Assembly (NCBI GenBank): GCA_032173965.1
Contig: JAVUNC010000004.1
Location: forward strand, 1,316,501-1,380,500
Direction: 5' to 3'
Origin: Sitta carolinensis
Taxonomy: Eukaryota; Chordata; Aves; Passeriformes; Sittidae
DNA: 64,000 bases
Below the pieces are notes generated by a model. It was not told the DNA's origin. It saw only the letters and a program-made list of their open reading frames with translations, and searched no databases. This document shows, piece after piece, positions 36,101 to 44,400 of the stretch. A program made the translations under genes and the position numbers. Position 1 is the first letter of the stretch; each line of letters opens with the position of its first letter.

Positions 36101-36571
36101 TCAGAGCCTTCTGAGCCCCTCAAGCCCCTCAGCCTCAGAGCCCTCTCAGCCCCCTCAGAGCCCTCGAAGCCCCCTCAGCCCCCTCACCTCAGAGCCTCTC
36201 TCAGCCCCCTCAGAGCCCTTCTGAAGCCCCCTCACCTCAGAGCCTCTCTCAGAGCCCCCTCGCAGCCTCTCAGCCCCCTCAGGGCCCTTCCAAAGCCCCC
36301 TCACTTCAGAGCCTCTCTCAGCCCCCTCAGAGCCCCCTCTCTCAGCCCCTCCTCACAGCCCTCTCTCAGCCCCTCTCAGCCCCCTCAGAGCCCTCTCTCA
36401 GCGCCCCTCTCAGCCCCTCTAAGCCCCTCTCTCAGCCCCTCGCAGCCCCTCTCAGCCCTCTTTCAGCCCCTCTCAGCCCCCTCTCAGTCCCCTCGCAGAG
36501 CCCCTCTCAGTCCCCTCTCAGTCCCCTCAGGACCCCTCGCAGCCCCCTCACCTCAGAGCCGCCTCCGCCAT
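23943..36571 (-). CDS. ESCO2: Cohesin acetyltransferase ESCO2, all coding exons
   Basis: Minus-strand exons in order: 36552-36571, 34759-34812, 33085-33973, 31489-31543, 31269-31320, 30517-30619, 28799-28930, 27495-27584, 26298-26499, 25190-25414, 23943-24159. Start [20 protein letters not shown] matches the family N-terminus; the large exon has [18 protein letters not shown] and SAFFQSGKR; later come [23 protein letters not shown], a zinc finger (CSSCGMLF to HLRHH), [69 protein letters not shown] and FLVYSF. ESCO2 acetylates SMC3 on chromatin in S phase to establish cohesion. Two exons each carry one base too many for the frame, and the C-terminus is extended. With both extra bases removed the protein would be about 678 residues (human 601). 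The gene is head-to-head with CCDC25 and tail-to-tail with PBK. Confidence 0.93.
24275..25175. repeat. ESCO2 intron: CCCATTCCCACTGTCCCATTCCC minisatellite
   Basis: Units of 15-23 bp, first CCCATTCCCACTGTC, then CATCACTCCCGCTATCC, fill the last ESCO2 intron up to the donor of the 25190-25414 exon. Confidence 0.85.
25190..25414 (-). CDS. ESCO2: ESCO2 acetyl-CoA-site exon with a frameshift
   Basis: Opens [11 protein letters not shown] and reaches [17 protein letters not shown] in one frame. The next conserved residues, [11 protein letters not shown], are in another frame. The switch lies in the GC-rich alternating run at about 25211-25235. The exon is 225 nt where phase requires 224, so one surplus base explains it. 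The affected stretch is the arginine/glycine loop that binds acetyl-CoA in this family. Donor is CCG|GTACCG. Confidence 0.85.
25420..26085. repeat. GGGAATGGGGATGGGA polypurine array
   Basis: Over 650 bp of GGGAATGGGAATGGGGATGG units, purine-only on plus apart from the T of each unit. It lies in an ESCO2 intron and has many closely spaced G runs on the strand opposite transcription. Confidence 0.9.
26086..26290. repeat. AT-rich CCAATCAC / TAATTAACC short repeat
   Basis: About 200 bp of CACCAATCA, ACTAATTAACC and AATTAATTA units, a sudden AT-rich patch between two G-rich arrays. It directly borders an ESCO2 donor. Confidence 0.75.
26298..26499 (-). CDS. ESCO2: ESCO2 exon interrupted by GGGAATTCCC-type sequence
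   Basis: Starts [20 protein letters not shown] and ends [20 protein letters not shown] plus IQQ, both well conserved but in different frames. The exon is 202 nt against 144 nt for the 48 human residues. The extra 58 nt lie roughly at 26375-26440 and read like the surrounding intron word (ATTCCCGG, GGAAAATTCC). The surplus is 57+1, so the frame is lost. No GT-AG pair of suitable spacing was found that would remove it as a mini-intron. Confidence 0.85.
26515..27480. repeat. ESCO2 intron: GGGAATGATGGGAATTACGG and GGGATTTAGGGATCAGATCC arrays
   Basis: Two tandem arrays: units of about 32 bp (GGTGGGAATGATGGGAATTA) to 27005, then units of about 30 bp (GATTTAGGGATCAGATCCCA) to 27460. Confidence 0.85.
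27590..28795. repeat. ESCO2 intron with decayed copies of the zinc-finger exon edge
   Basis: From 27600 to 27900 units of GGAATCCCAGGAGG; then CATTCCCAGAATTCCCAC units to 28790. Embedded at about 28196-28255, 28345-28385, 28515-28565 and 28690-28730 are imperfect copies of the 3' edge of the exon at 28799-28930. The clearest, at 28345, reads on minus as CTCCAGGAGGGGCTCTGG then TACCGGGTGAGCC, against CTCCGGGACGGGCTGCGC then TACCGGGTGAGCC in the real exon. Confidence 0.75.
28799..28930 (-). CDS. ESCO2: ESCO2 zinc-finger exon
   Basis: 132 nt, 44 codons, phase 0 at both ends. Reads [19 protein letters not shown], then [20 protein letters not shown] and a final R. The CxxC and HxxxH pairs give the C2H2-type zinc finger that precedes the acetyltransferase domain in all ESCO proteins. 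Donor CGG|GTGAGC. Its last bases and donor are the part copied four times downstream in the intron. Confidence 0.95.
28945..30515. repeat. GGGAATGAGCY minisatellite
   Basis: About 1.5 kb; to 29660 nearly pure 10-12-bp units (GGGAATGAGCCC, GGGAATGAGCTG), then longer units (GGAATGTGGGGAGGGAATGC). It fills the ESCO2 intron between the exons at 28930 and 30517. Confidence 0.9.
30640..31200. repeat. ACTGGGAAAAA and GGGATTTGGGAATTCC arrays
   Basis: Purine-rich units ACTGGGAAAAA to about 30990, then GGATTTGGGAATTCCAGGA units to 31190. No exon found inside. Confidence 0.85.
31269..31543 (-). CDS. ESCO2: ESCO2 exons 4 and 5 (SPKK and PIF segments)
   Basis: Exon 31489-31543 has a strong CCCTCTCTCCCTCGCAG acceptor and reads [18 protein letters not shown]. 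It joins in phase 1 to 31269-31320, which reads [18 protein letters not shown]. The pair matches the human run DSLGENKTISPKS followed by the conserved PIF motif, which fixes the frame. Confidence 0.85.
31690..31985 (+). mobile_element. Dispersed repeat copy C
   Basis: Contains ATGGAATTTGGGGATGG, AAAGGGAAGGGAGG, CCAAAATTCCTGCCCAG and GCTGGAGCTGATCC in the same order and strand as copies A, B and D. More diverged than the others. Confidence 0.4.
31990..33030. repeat. ESCO2 intron: AGGAATTCCAAAGGAAAATCC repeat
   Basis: From 32340 to 32960 tandem GGAATTCCAAAGGAAAATCC units; upstream of that, degenerate GGGAATTCC sequence with no recognised exon. Confidence 0.8.
33085..33973 (-). CDS. ESCO2: ESCO2 large N-terminal exon
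   Basis: 889 nt from acceptor TTGTTCCCAG to donor GGCG|GTGAGT. Encodes the divergent, basic, disordered N-terminal region: [12 protein letters not shown], the conserved [34 protein letters not shown] and EEKENRE. Low conservation is normal for this part of ESCO2; the ERR and AFF motifs are the recognisable anchors. A second donor at 33029-33030 would extend the exon by 54 nt in frame (18 codons), because the exon end with its donor is duplicated. Confidence 0.9.
34040..34625. repeat. GGAATTCCTGAATCCAGGGATTTG and AAAGGAAAATCCC repeats
   Basis: Two short arrays in the ESCO2 intron: to 34380 units of about 30 bp with CTGAATCCAGGGATTTG, then to 34620 AATCCCAAAGGAAAATCCC units. A stretch at 34620-34720 resembles the CTGGAATTCCCAGAGAATCC module of the dispersed repeat. 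Confidence 0.7.
34820..35430. repeat. ESCO2 intron 1, distal part with poly(A) run
   Basis: Loose AATCCCAGAATTCCCATCAAT repeats to about 35300, then an A run of over 20 bases near 35335-35357. On the ESCO2 strand this run is poly(T). Nothing coding. Confidence 0.7.
35430..36550. repeat. CCCTCAGAGCCCC minisatellite grown from the ESCO2 exon 1 donor
   Basis: 1.1 kb of 8-14-bp units (CCCCTCAGAGC, CTCTCAGCCCC) touching the ESCO2 exon 1 donor. Some units keep the whole exon edge: CCCTCACCTCAGAGCC at about 36021-36038, 36181-36195, 36229-36245 and, with one change, 36299-36312, against 36546-36560 in the real exon. Each reads on minus as GGCTCTGAG|GTGAGGG, an intact donor. Confidence 0.8.
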
Positions 36572-36860
36572 GGCCGCTTCCCGCCCTCAGCCGCGCGCGC
36601 CTTCGAACCGCCCGCCCTGCGCTCTCATTGGCTGAGCTCCGCGTCAATCACGAATCCCGCGCCTTTATTGGTCCAGCCGCGCGCCTCGCCGGGCTGAGCC
36701 CGCCTCTCCGGGCACGGCAGCCAATCAGAGAGAGCGCGGGCCCGCGGTCGGACTACAGCTCCCGGCGTGCCTTGCGGGACCATGGCGGCGCTTCCGCCGC
36801 GCGCGGGGGCTGATGGGAGTTGTGGTCCCGCGGGAGAGCGCGGGGGCGGGAACGGCGGGC
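36552..36860 (-). promoter_or_regulatory. ESCO2 CpG-island promoter and first coding exon
   Basis: Upstream of the ESCO2 ATG (36569-36571) lie CCAAT boxes, as ATTGG at about 36628 and 36668 and CCAAT at 36721, typical of NF-Y-driven cell-cycle genes. GACTACAGCTCCCGGCGTGC at 36751-36770 matches the ZNF143/THAP11 promoter motif, and a second inverted match (GGGAGTTGTGGTCC) lies near 36816. CATGGCGGC at 36781 is YY1-like. The island may serve both directions. Confidence 0.65.
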
Positions 36861-37490
36861 GATTAACGAGGCGCTAATTAATGAGCTGGGTGTTAATTAG
36901 CGCAAATTAATGAGCTGCCGGGAGCGGGTGGGGATCCCTGACACCATCGCGGGGCGCTCCGAGCCTTGGGGCAAACGGGGAGAGGGGGAAAAAGGGGAAA
37001 GAGAAGAAATTGGGACTGGGAAGGGGCCAAAAAAGGGGAGAAGAGGGGAAATAAAAGAGGGAAAAAAGGGGAACCAGCGGCTCCCGACCGGAGTTTTTAA
37101 CCCCAAAAATATTCTCCTTTATCGCTGTTAAACGGCCCAGCTGGGAGGGTTTGGCTCCTTCTTGGTTATTGATCCTTAACCTCGGGTGTGCATGAGGTTC
37201 TAAGTGTTCCTTCTCTGGTTTTTCCCAGATTTTTGGGGAGAAAAAGAGGGAAAAAAGGGGGAAAGGGGAAAGGAAAGGGGTGAAAAATGGGAAAGGAAAT
37301 TGGGAATGAGAGAAAGGAAAGGGGGAAAGGAGAGGGGAAAAAAGGGAAAGAAATGGGGGAAAAAGAGAAGGGGAAAAGGGAAATGAGGAGACAGTAAAGG
37401 GAGGGAAAGCCAAGGGGAATTAAAAAAAGGAAAAGAGAAAGAAAAGGAGAAATCCCCCCCAGTTCCCATTCCAAACCCCCACGATGCCTT
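36860..37490. repeat. AATTAATGAGCTG patch and polypurine tract between ESCO2 and CCDC25
   Basis: TTAATTAGCGCAAATTAATG-type sequence to about 36915. Two long purine tracts (GGGGAAAAAGGGGAAAGAG style) follow at 36975-37075 and 37230-37455, separated by a short unique segment. No gene recognised. Confidence 0.7.
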
Positions 37491-37910
37491 CAGAGCAGAG
37501 CCCGGCCAGAGGAAGAAGGATAATTACTAATTAAAATTTGTTAAAATTTATAAAAAATTTTTAAAAGGCCTCATGGACACAGCTGGGCCCCACCTGAGAT
37601 GAACCCAAATTATCACAAAATACACAAACGGCCACAAGGTCCCACACTTTGATGAGTTCTGATTCATTAACATCCTGGGGTTAATTATCCAATTACAGCT
37701 CCAGCCCACGCAGCTCCATCCTCCTTGGGAATTTTTCTCCCTTGGTTTCGTCCTTGGCCCTCAAAGTTGTCCCTGATCCCAGGCTGGAGCAGGAATTGTT
37801 TCGTCTCCCTGCCCCGTGGCGAGGTAAAACTCAATCTGAAGCCCAGAACGACCCAATAAGACAGCCCAGAATCTAAAAAATTATAAAAGTTAAAAGTTAA
37901 TTCGTCACCC
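37490..37910. other. Non-repetitive, AT-richer island, unidentified
   Basis: About 420 bp that lacks the GGGAATTCC word almost completely. It begins AAAATTTATAAAAAATTT and carries unique sequence (for example GGTCCCACACTTTGATGAG). It has no conserved reading frame. It could be an old transposable-element remnant or conserved intergenic DNA; I cannot tell which. Confidence 0.5.
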
Positions 37911-37962
37911 ATGGGCGCAGTTCTGGTGATCCCAGAGGCAGAGCGCTCCCTGTGCCGTTCGC

Positions 37963-38170
37963 CATCATGGCCGCCCCCTGTGCCGTACAACATCATGGCC
38001 GCTCCCTGTGCCGTACAACATCATGGCCGCTCCCTGTGCCGTTCGCCATCATGGCCGCCCCCTGTGCCGTACAACATCATGGCCGCCCCCTGTGCCGTAC
38101 AACATCATGGCCGCCCCCTGTGCCGTACAACATCATGGCCGCTCTCTTTTCCGTACGCCATCATGGCCGC
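37963..38170 (+). repeat. Perfect-period 28-bp promoter repeat with ATCATGGCCGC cores
   Basis: CATCATGGCCGC recurs at 37963, 37991, 38019, 38047, 38075, 38103, 38131 and 38159, a period of exactly 28 bp. The intervening part reads CCCTGTGCCGTACAACAT or a close variant. The core resembles a YY1 site (ATGGC next to GC). The array sits 290-490 bp upstream of the CCDC25 start codon. Confidence 0.9.
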
Positions 38171-38455
38171 CCCCACAGGCGCAGCTCCCCCGCCAGCAGC
38201 GCTCCGGCTGCTCTGCGCACGCGCGCGCGTTCCGCAAACAGCCGTGACGTCACCACGCAGGGCTGTACGCATGCGCAGTGCCCGCCCCGCCCTTCCCGGC
38301 CGGGCCTTCGCTGAGGAGGAGGCGGCGGAGCCCCGGGACGGGCCCGGGAACGTCGGGAAAAAACGGGAAAAAACCGGGAAAAAAACCGGGAAAAGAAACC
38401 CGGGATAACGGCGGGATAAGCGCGGGGTCATTGCCGCGCCCGTGCCGCCGCAGCC
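38171..38455 (+). promoter_or_regulatory. CCDC25 CpG-island promoter
   Basis: CpG-dense sequence up to the ATG. It contains a full CRE (TGACGTCA, 38245-38252) and an NRF1-type GCATGCGCA (38269-38277). No TATA box is apparent. The leader just before the start (GCCGCAGCCATGG) gives a good Kozak context. Confidence 0.7.
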
Positions 38456-41400
38456 ATGGTGTTTTACTTCACGTCGAACGGTGAGAGCGCGGCGGGGCCG
38501 GGAGCGCTCCTGAGGGGAGGAACCCGAATTCCAGCAGCGATCCCGGCAGTGCGGGAATACTGGGAATTCTATCCCTGGAATTCCCGCAGATATCCCGGGG
38601 ATTTGGGGATTTCCATCCCTGGGAATTCCAGCAGCGATCCCGGGGGTTTTGGGGAATTTTGGGAATTTTATCCCAGGGAATTCCGGCAGCGATCCCAGGG
38701 GTTTTTTTGGAATTTTATCCCCGGGAATTCCCGCAGGTATCCTGGGGATTTTAGGGAATTTTGGGGAAATTTTGAGAATTCAATCCCCAGGAATTCCCGC
38801 AGTGATCCCAGGGATATTTGGGAATTCTGTCCCAGAGAATTCCCGCAGTGATCCCAGGGATATTTGGGAATTCTGTCCCAGAGAATTCCCGCAGCGATCC
38901 CAGGGATTTTGGGAATTCCAGCCCCGGGAATTCCCTGGAGCAGAAAAACCGGGAATCACTCCCAGGGGCCGGGAATTGGTCCTTTAATTCTCAGTTTTGG
39001 GGCTTCCAGGGCACGGATTTTCCCTGGATTTTCCCAGAATTTTTCCTGGATTTTTCCCAATTTTCCCTGAATTTTCCCTAGATTTTCCCTGGATTTTCCC
39101 CAATTTTTTTCTGAATTTTTCCTGTGTTTTTCCAGGATGTCCCCTGGATTTTTCCCAGATTTTCCCTGGTTTTCCCCCAGTTTTTCCCACACTTCCCCAG
39201 ATTTTCCCTGGATATTTCCCAGATTTTTCCCCACATTTTTTCCTGGATTTTCCCCCGATTTTCCCCTGATTTTCCCACATTTTTCCCAGATTTTCCTCAG
39301 ATTTTTCCTGGGTTTTTTCCTTGGTTTCCCATGAATTTCCCCAAAAATTTTCTCTGCTTTTTCCTGCATTTTTTTTCCACATTTTTCCCAGACTTCCTCT
39401 GGATTTTTTCCCATATTTTCCCTGAGTTTTTCCCAGATTTTTCCCAGCTTTCCTCTGGATTTTTCCTAGTTTTTTTCCTGGGTTTCCCCCAAGTTTTCCC
39501 CTGAAATTTCCCCCATTTTTCCCCACATTTTTTCCAGCTCTTCCCCAGATTTTTCCCCATTTTTTCCTCACATTTTTCCTCAATTTTCCCTCGATTTTCC
39601 CACATTTTTTCCCAGATCTTCCCTGGATTTTCCCTATTTTTTTTCCTGGATTTTCCCACATTTTTTCCCAGTTTTTCCCGGATTCTCCCTCCCAATCCTG
39701 ACCTATTTTAAATTCCCATCAATTTCCGCTTTTCCAGGAAAATTTCTTGGAATTTTCTGTTGCTGCATTTGAAATTTACCATGAAACCATTCCAAAGAAA
39801 AAAAAACCAAACCAGGAACGGGGAGAAATTTGGGAATTTCAGGAAAATTCCAAAATTTGTGGAATTCCCAGGGCGTTTTCCCAGGAAAATCCCACCTGAA
39901 AAAGGCCCGGGGTGAAATTTTAGCTCCTAAAAAACCTGGGAAAAATGGGAAAAAATTTCCTCATTCCGCCCGGAGTGGGAATTCCTGGAATTCCCGGAAT
40001 TCCGGGGGGTTTGGGGTGGATCCCGGATTTTGCAGCCGCTCATTCCCGGTTTTCCGCAGCCGTTCCCGCCGTGTACACCATCTACATGGGCAAGGACAAG
40101 TACGAGAGTGAGTGCCGGGAATGCCGGGAATTTGGGAATTCTGGGGATTTGGGAATTCTGGGACTTGGGAATTCTGGGGGATTTGGGGAATTCTGGGGAT
40201 TTGGGAATTCCGGGATTTGGGATTTCTGGGATTTGGGAATTCTGGGGGATTTGGGGAATTCTGGGGATTTGGGAATTCAGGGATTTGGGAATTTGGGATT
40301 TCTGGGGATTGGGGAGTTCTGGGGATTACGGAATTTGGGAATTCTGGGGTTTAGTAATTTGGAATTCCAGGATTTGGAAATTCCGGGGTTTGGGAATTCT
40401 GGGATTTGGGAATTCCGGGAATTTGGGAATTTTGGGATTTGGGGCAGGAATTCTGGGATTTGAGTTTGGGAATCTTGCGATTTGGGGGCGGGAATGGTGG
40501 GATTTGGAAATTCTGGGATTTGGGTTGGGAATTCTGGGATTTCAGACTGGGGATGGATTTGGGGACTTGGGAATCCTGGGATTTGGGGCCGTTATCCCGG
40601 ATTTGGGGCCGTTATCCCGGTTTTGGGGCCGTTATCCCGGTTTTTGGGGCCGTTATCCCGGATTTGGGGCCGTTTTTCCCGGTTTTCGGGGCCATTATCC
40701 CGGTTTTTGGGGCCGTTATCCCGGTTTTTTGGGCCGTTATCCCGGATTTGGGGCCGTTATCCCGGTTTTTGGGCCGTTATCCCGGATTTGGGGCCGTTAT
40801 CCCGGTTTTGGGGCCGTTTATCCCGGTTTTTGGGGCCGTTATATCCCGGTTTTCGGGGCCGTTATCCCGGTTTTCGGGGCCGTTATCCCGGTTTTCGGGG
40901 CCGTTATCCCGTTTTCCGTGCTGACCGCGCTCCCCGTTTTCCGCAGACGAGGATCTCATCAAGTACGGGTGGCCCGAGGACGTCTGGTGGGTGCCGCCAT
41001 TCCCGGAATTCCCTGGAAAAGCGGGAATGGGAGCGGGAATGGGAATGGGAGCGGGGGATCCCATTTTTCCAGATCCCATTTTTCCCAGATCTTGTTTTTC
41101 GCCGGATCCCATTTTTCCCAAATCCCATTTTTTCCCCAATCCCGTTTTTCCCTGGATCCCATTTTTCCCCAGTCCCATTTTCCCTGATCCCTTTTTCCCC
41201 AATCCCATTTTTCCTAGATCCCATTTTCCCTGTATCCCGTTTTTCTTCAATCCCATTTTTCCCCAATCCCATTTTTCCCAGATCCCATTTTCCACATTTT
41301 TTCCCATTTTCCCCCTTTCCTCCCTCCCTCCCCATTCCCACTCTTCCCCTCAGGATTCCCGGGAATTCTCCTCCCAAGGCCCCATTCCCAGTGGGAGGGA

Positions 41401-44400
41401 TCCCAGGGAATCGGGGTTGGGAATTCCCAGAAAATCCTTGGGAAAGGCTCAGGATCCGTTTCCCAGGAAATTGGGTTTGGGAATTCCTGGAAAATCCCTG
41501 GAAAAGGGCTCAGATTCCCTCCATGATTCCCATGGGAATTGTGATCAGGAATTTCCAGAAAATCCCTGGGCAGGGCTCGGATTCCCTCCAGGATTCTCAG
41601 GGAATTGGAGTTGGGAATTCCCAGAAAATCCCCAGGAAGGGCTCCAGTTCTCTCTGGGATTCCCCATGGAATTTGGGGTCAGGGAATTCCCAGAAAATCC
41701 CAGGGAAGGGCTCGGATTCCCTCCAGGATTCCCATGGAATTTGGGATCGGGAATTCCCTGGGGGAGGGAGAAGCTGTGGAGGGGCCGGGCGGGGGCGGGG
41801 CCAGCTCTCAGAATTCCCAGAATTCCAGCAGAATTCCAGCAGAATTCCTCCCGCAGGTTCCACGTGGACAAACTCTCCTCGGCGCACGTCTACCTGCGGC
41901 TGCACGCGGTAAATCCCGGGAAAAAAAAAACGGGAAAAAAAAACCGGGAAAAGCGGGAAGAAAAAAACGGGAAAAAAAGTGGGGGAGAACCCTGGGAAAA
42001 TTGGGATAGTCCCCAGGAAAATAGGGATAAGCCCTGGGAAAATCAGAGTGAATAACCCCTGGGAAAGAAGGTGGAAAAATCAGGATATCCCTGGAAAATG
42101 GATATATCCTGGAAAAGGGAAAGTTGGGAAAATAGATAGTCTGGAAAATTGGAATAATCCGGAAATAGGAAATAGGAAAACGAAATGAACGTTCGGGGAA
42201 AATCAGGAAAAAATAGAAATTGGGAAAAAATGGGATATCCTGGGAATGGCAGGAAAATAGAAATGGGAAATGGGAAAAGTTGGGAAAAGTGGGAAATGTA
42301 GCTCTGGGAAAACTCGGAAATGGGGAAAAAGTGGGAAAAGTGGGATATAGCCTGGAAACTGCAGGAAAAATGGGGAAAAACCTCAGAAAATGATTTCCCT
42401 GGGAAAAGGTGGGATTTCCCTGGAAAACTGCAGGAAAATTGGGAAAAACCTTGGGAAAAGTGGGGCATTCCCAAGAAACCTCGGGAAAATCGGGAAGAAT
42501 GTTGGGAAAAGCGGGATAAATGCTGGGAAACCTCAGGAAAATCAGGATAAATCTTGGGAAACCTAAGGAAAATTGGGAAAAGCCTCGGGAAAAGCGGGAT
42601 ATCCCCCGGGCGCTCCCAAATCCCGGAATTCCGGCAGGGCCAGACCATGGATGACATTCCCAAGGAAGTGCTGAGCGACTGCGCCCACCTGGTGAAGGCC
42701 AACAGCATCCAAGGTATCCGGGAATTCCGGGAATTCCTGGGAATGCTGGGGAATTTATGGGAAATCCTGGGAAAGGTATGGGGAATGCCATGGAATCCAG
42801 CAGGAATCCTGGGAAAATCTGTGGGACATCCCTGGGAATTCCCGGGAAAATCTATGGGATTTCCCAGGAAATTTATGTGAAATCCCTGGGAATTCCTGGG
42901 AAATTTAAGGGAAATCAAAGGGATCTATGGGAAATCCTGGGAAATCCCCCTGGGAAATCCCCGGAAATTTTTGGGGAAATCTTGGGAAATTTATGGGAAA
43001 TCCCATGGAATTCCCAGGAAATTTTTGGGAAATCCCAGGGAATCCTGGGGAATCTATGGGAAATCCTGGGAAATTTTATGGGACAACCCTGGGAATTTCC
43101 AGGATAATCTGTGGGAATTCTTGGGAAATTTATGGGAAATCCCTGAGAATTCCTGGGAAATTTAAGGGAAATCCCAGGGTATCCCATGGATCTATGGGAA
43201 ATCCCCCTGGGAAATCCCCGGAAATTTTTGGGGAATTTCTCGGAAATTTATGGGAAATCCCAGGGAATCCTGGGAAAATATCTGGGATATTGCAGTTTAT
43301 ATTTCCTGTTCCCATTCCTGTTGTTTATTTTCTCGTTCCCATATTTTTCCCGTTCCCATTGTTTATTTTTCCTGTTTTTTATTTTCCCATTCCTGTTGTT
43401 TATTTTCCCATTACTGTTTTATTTCCCGTTCCCATTGTTAATTTTCCCATTCCTGTTGTTTTATGTTTCCCATTCCCATTGTTTATGTTTCTCATTCCCA
43501 TTGTTTATTTTTCCATTAATGTTTACGTTTCCCGTTCCCGTTGTTGTTTTATGTTTCCCATTCCCATTGTTTCTGTTTCCCATTCCCATTGTTTATTCTC
43601 CCATGGTTTCTGTTTCCCATTCCCATTGTTTATTCTCCCACTGTTTCTGTTTCCCATTCCCATTGTTTCTGTTTCCCATTCCCATGGTTTCTGTTTCCCA
43701 TTCCCATGGTTTATTCTCCCATGGTTTCTGTTTCCCATTCCCATTGTTTATTCTCCCACTGTTTCTGTTTCCCATTCCCATTGTTTCTGTTTCCCATTCC
43801 CATGGTTTCTGTTTCCCATTCCCATGGTTTATTCTCCCATGGTTTCTGTTTCCCATTCCCATTGTTTATTCTCCCACTGTTTCTGTTTCCCATTCCCATT
43901 GTTTCTGTTTCCCATTCCCATGGTTTCTGTTTCCCATTCCCATTGTTTCTGTTTCCCATTCCCATGGTTTATTCTCCCATTGTTTCTGTTTCCCATTCCC
44001 AATGTTTCTGTTTCCCATTCCCATTGTTTGTTTCCCATTGTTTCTGTTTCCCATTCCCATTGTTTCTGTTTCCCATTCCCATTGTTTATTCTCCCATTGT
44101 TTTTGTTTCCCATTCCCATGGTTTCTGTTTCCCATTCCCATGGTTTCTGTTTCTCATTCCCATGGTTAATTCTCCCATTGTTTCTGTTTTCCTGCTGTCG
44201 TTCCTGTCGTTGGTGTTCCCGCTGTCGTTCCCGTCGTTGCCGTTCCCGTTGCCGTTCCCGCTGTCGTTCCCGCTGTCGTTCCCGCTGTCGTTCCCGTGGT
44301 TGCCGTTCCCGTCGTTGCCGTTCCCGCTGTCGTTCCCGCTGTCGTTCCCGTTGTTCCCGTGGCCGTTCCCGGGTGGGGCAGGGTGCAAGCTGAGCTCGGT

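Noticed and set aside
37963..38170. CRISPR-like array
   Set aside because: A 28-bp direct repeat with no unique spacers, in a vertebrate promoter.
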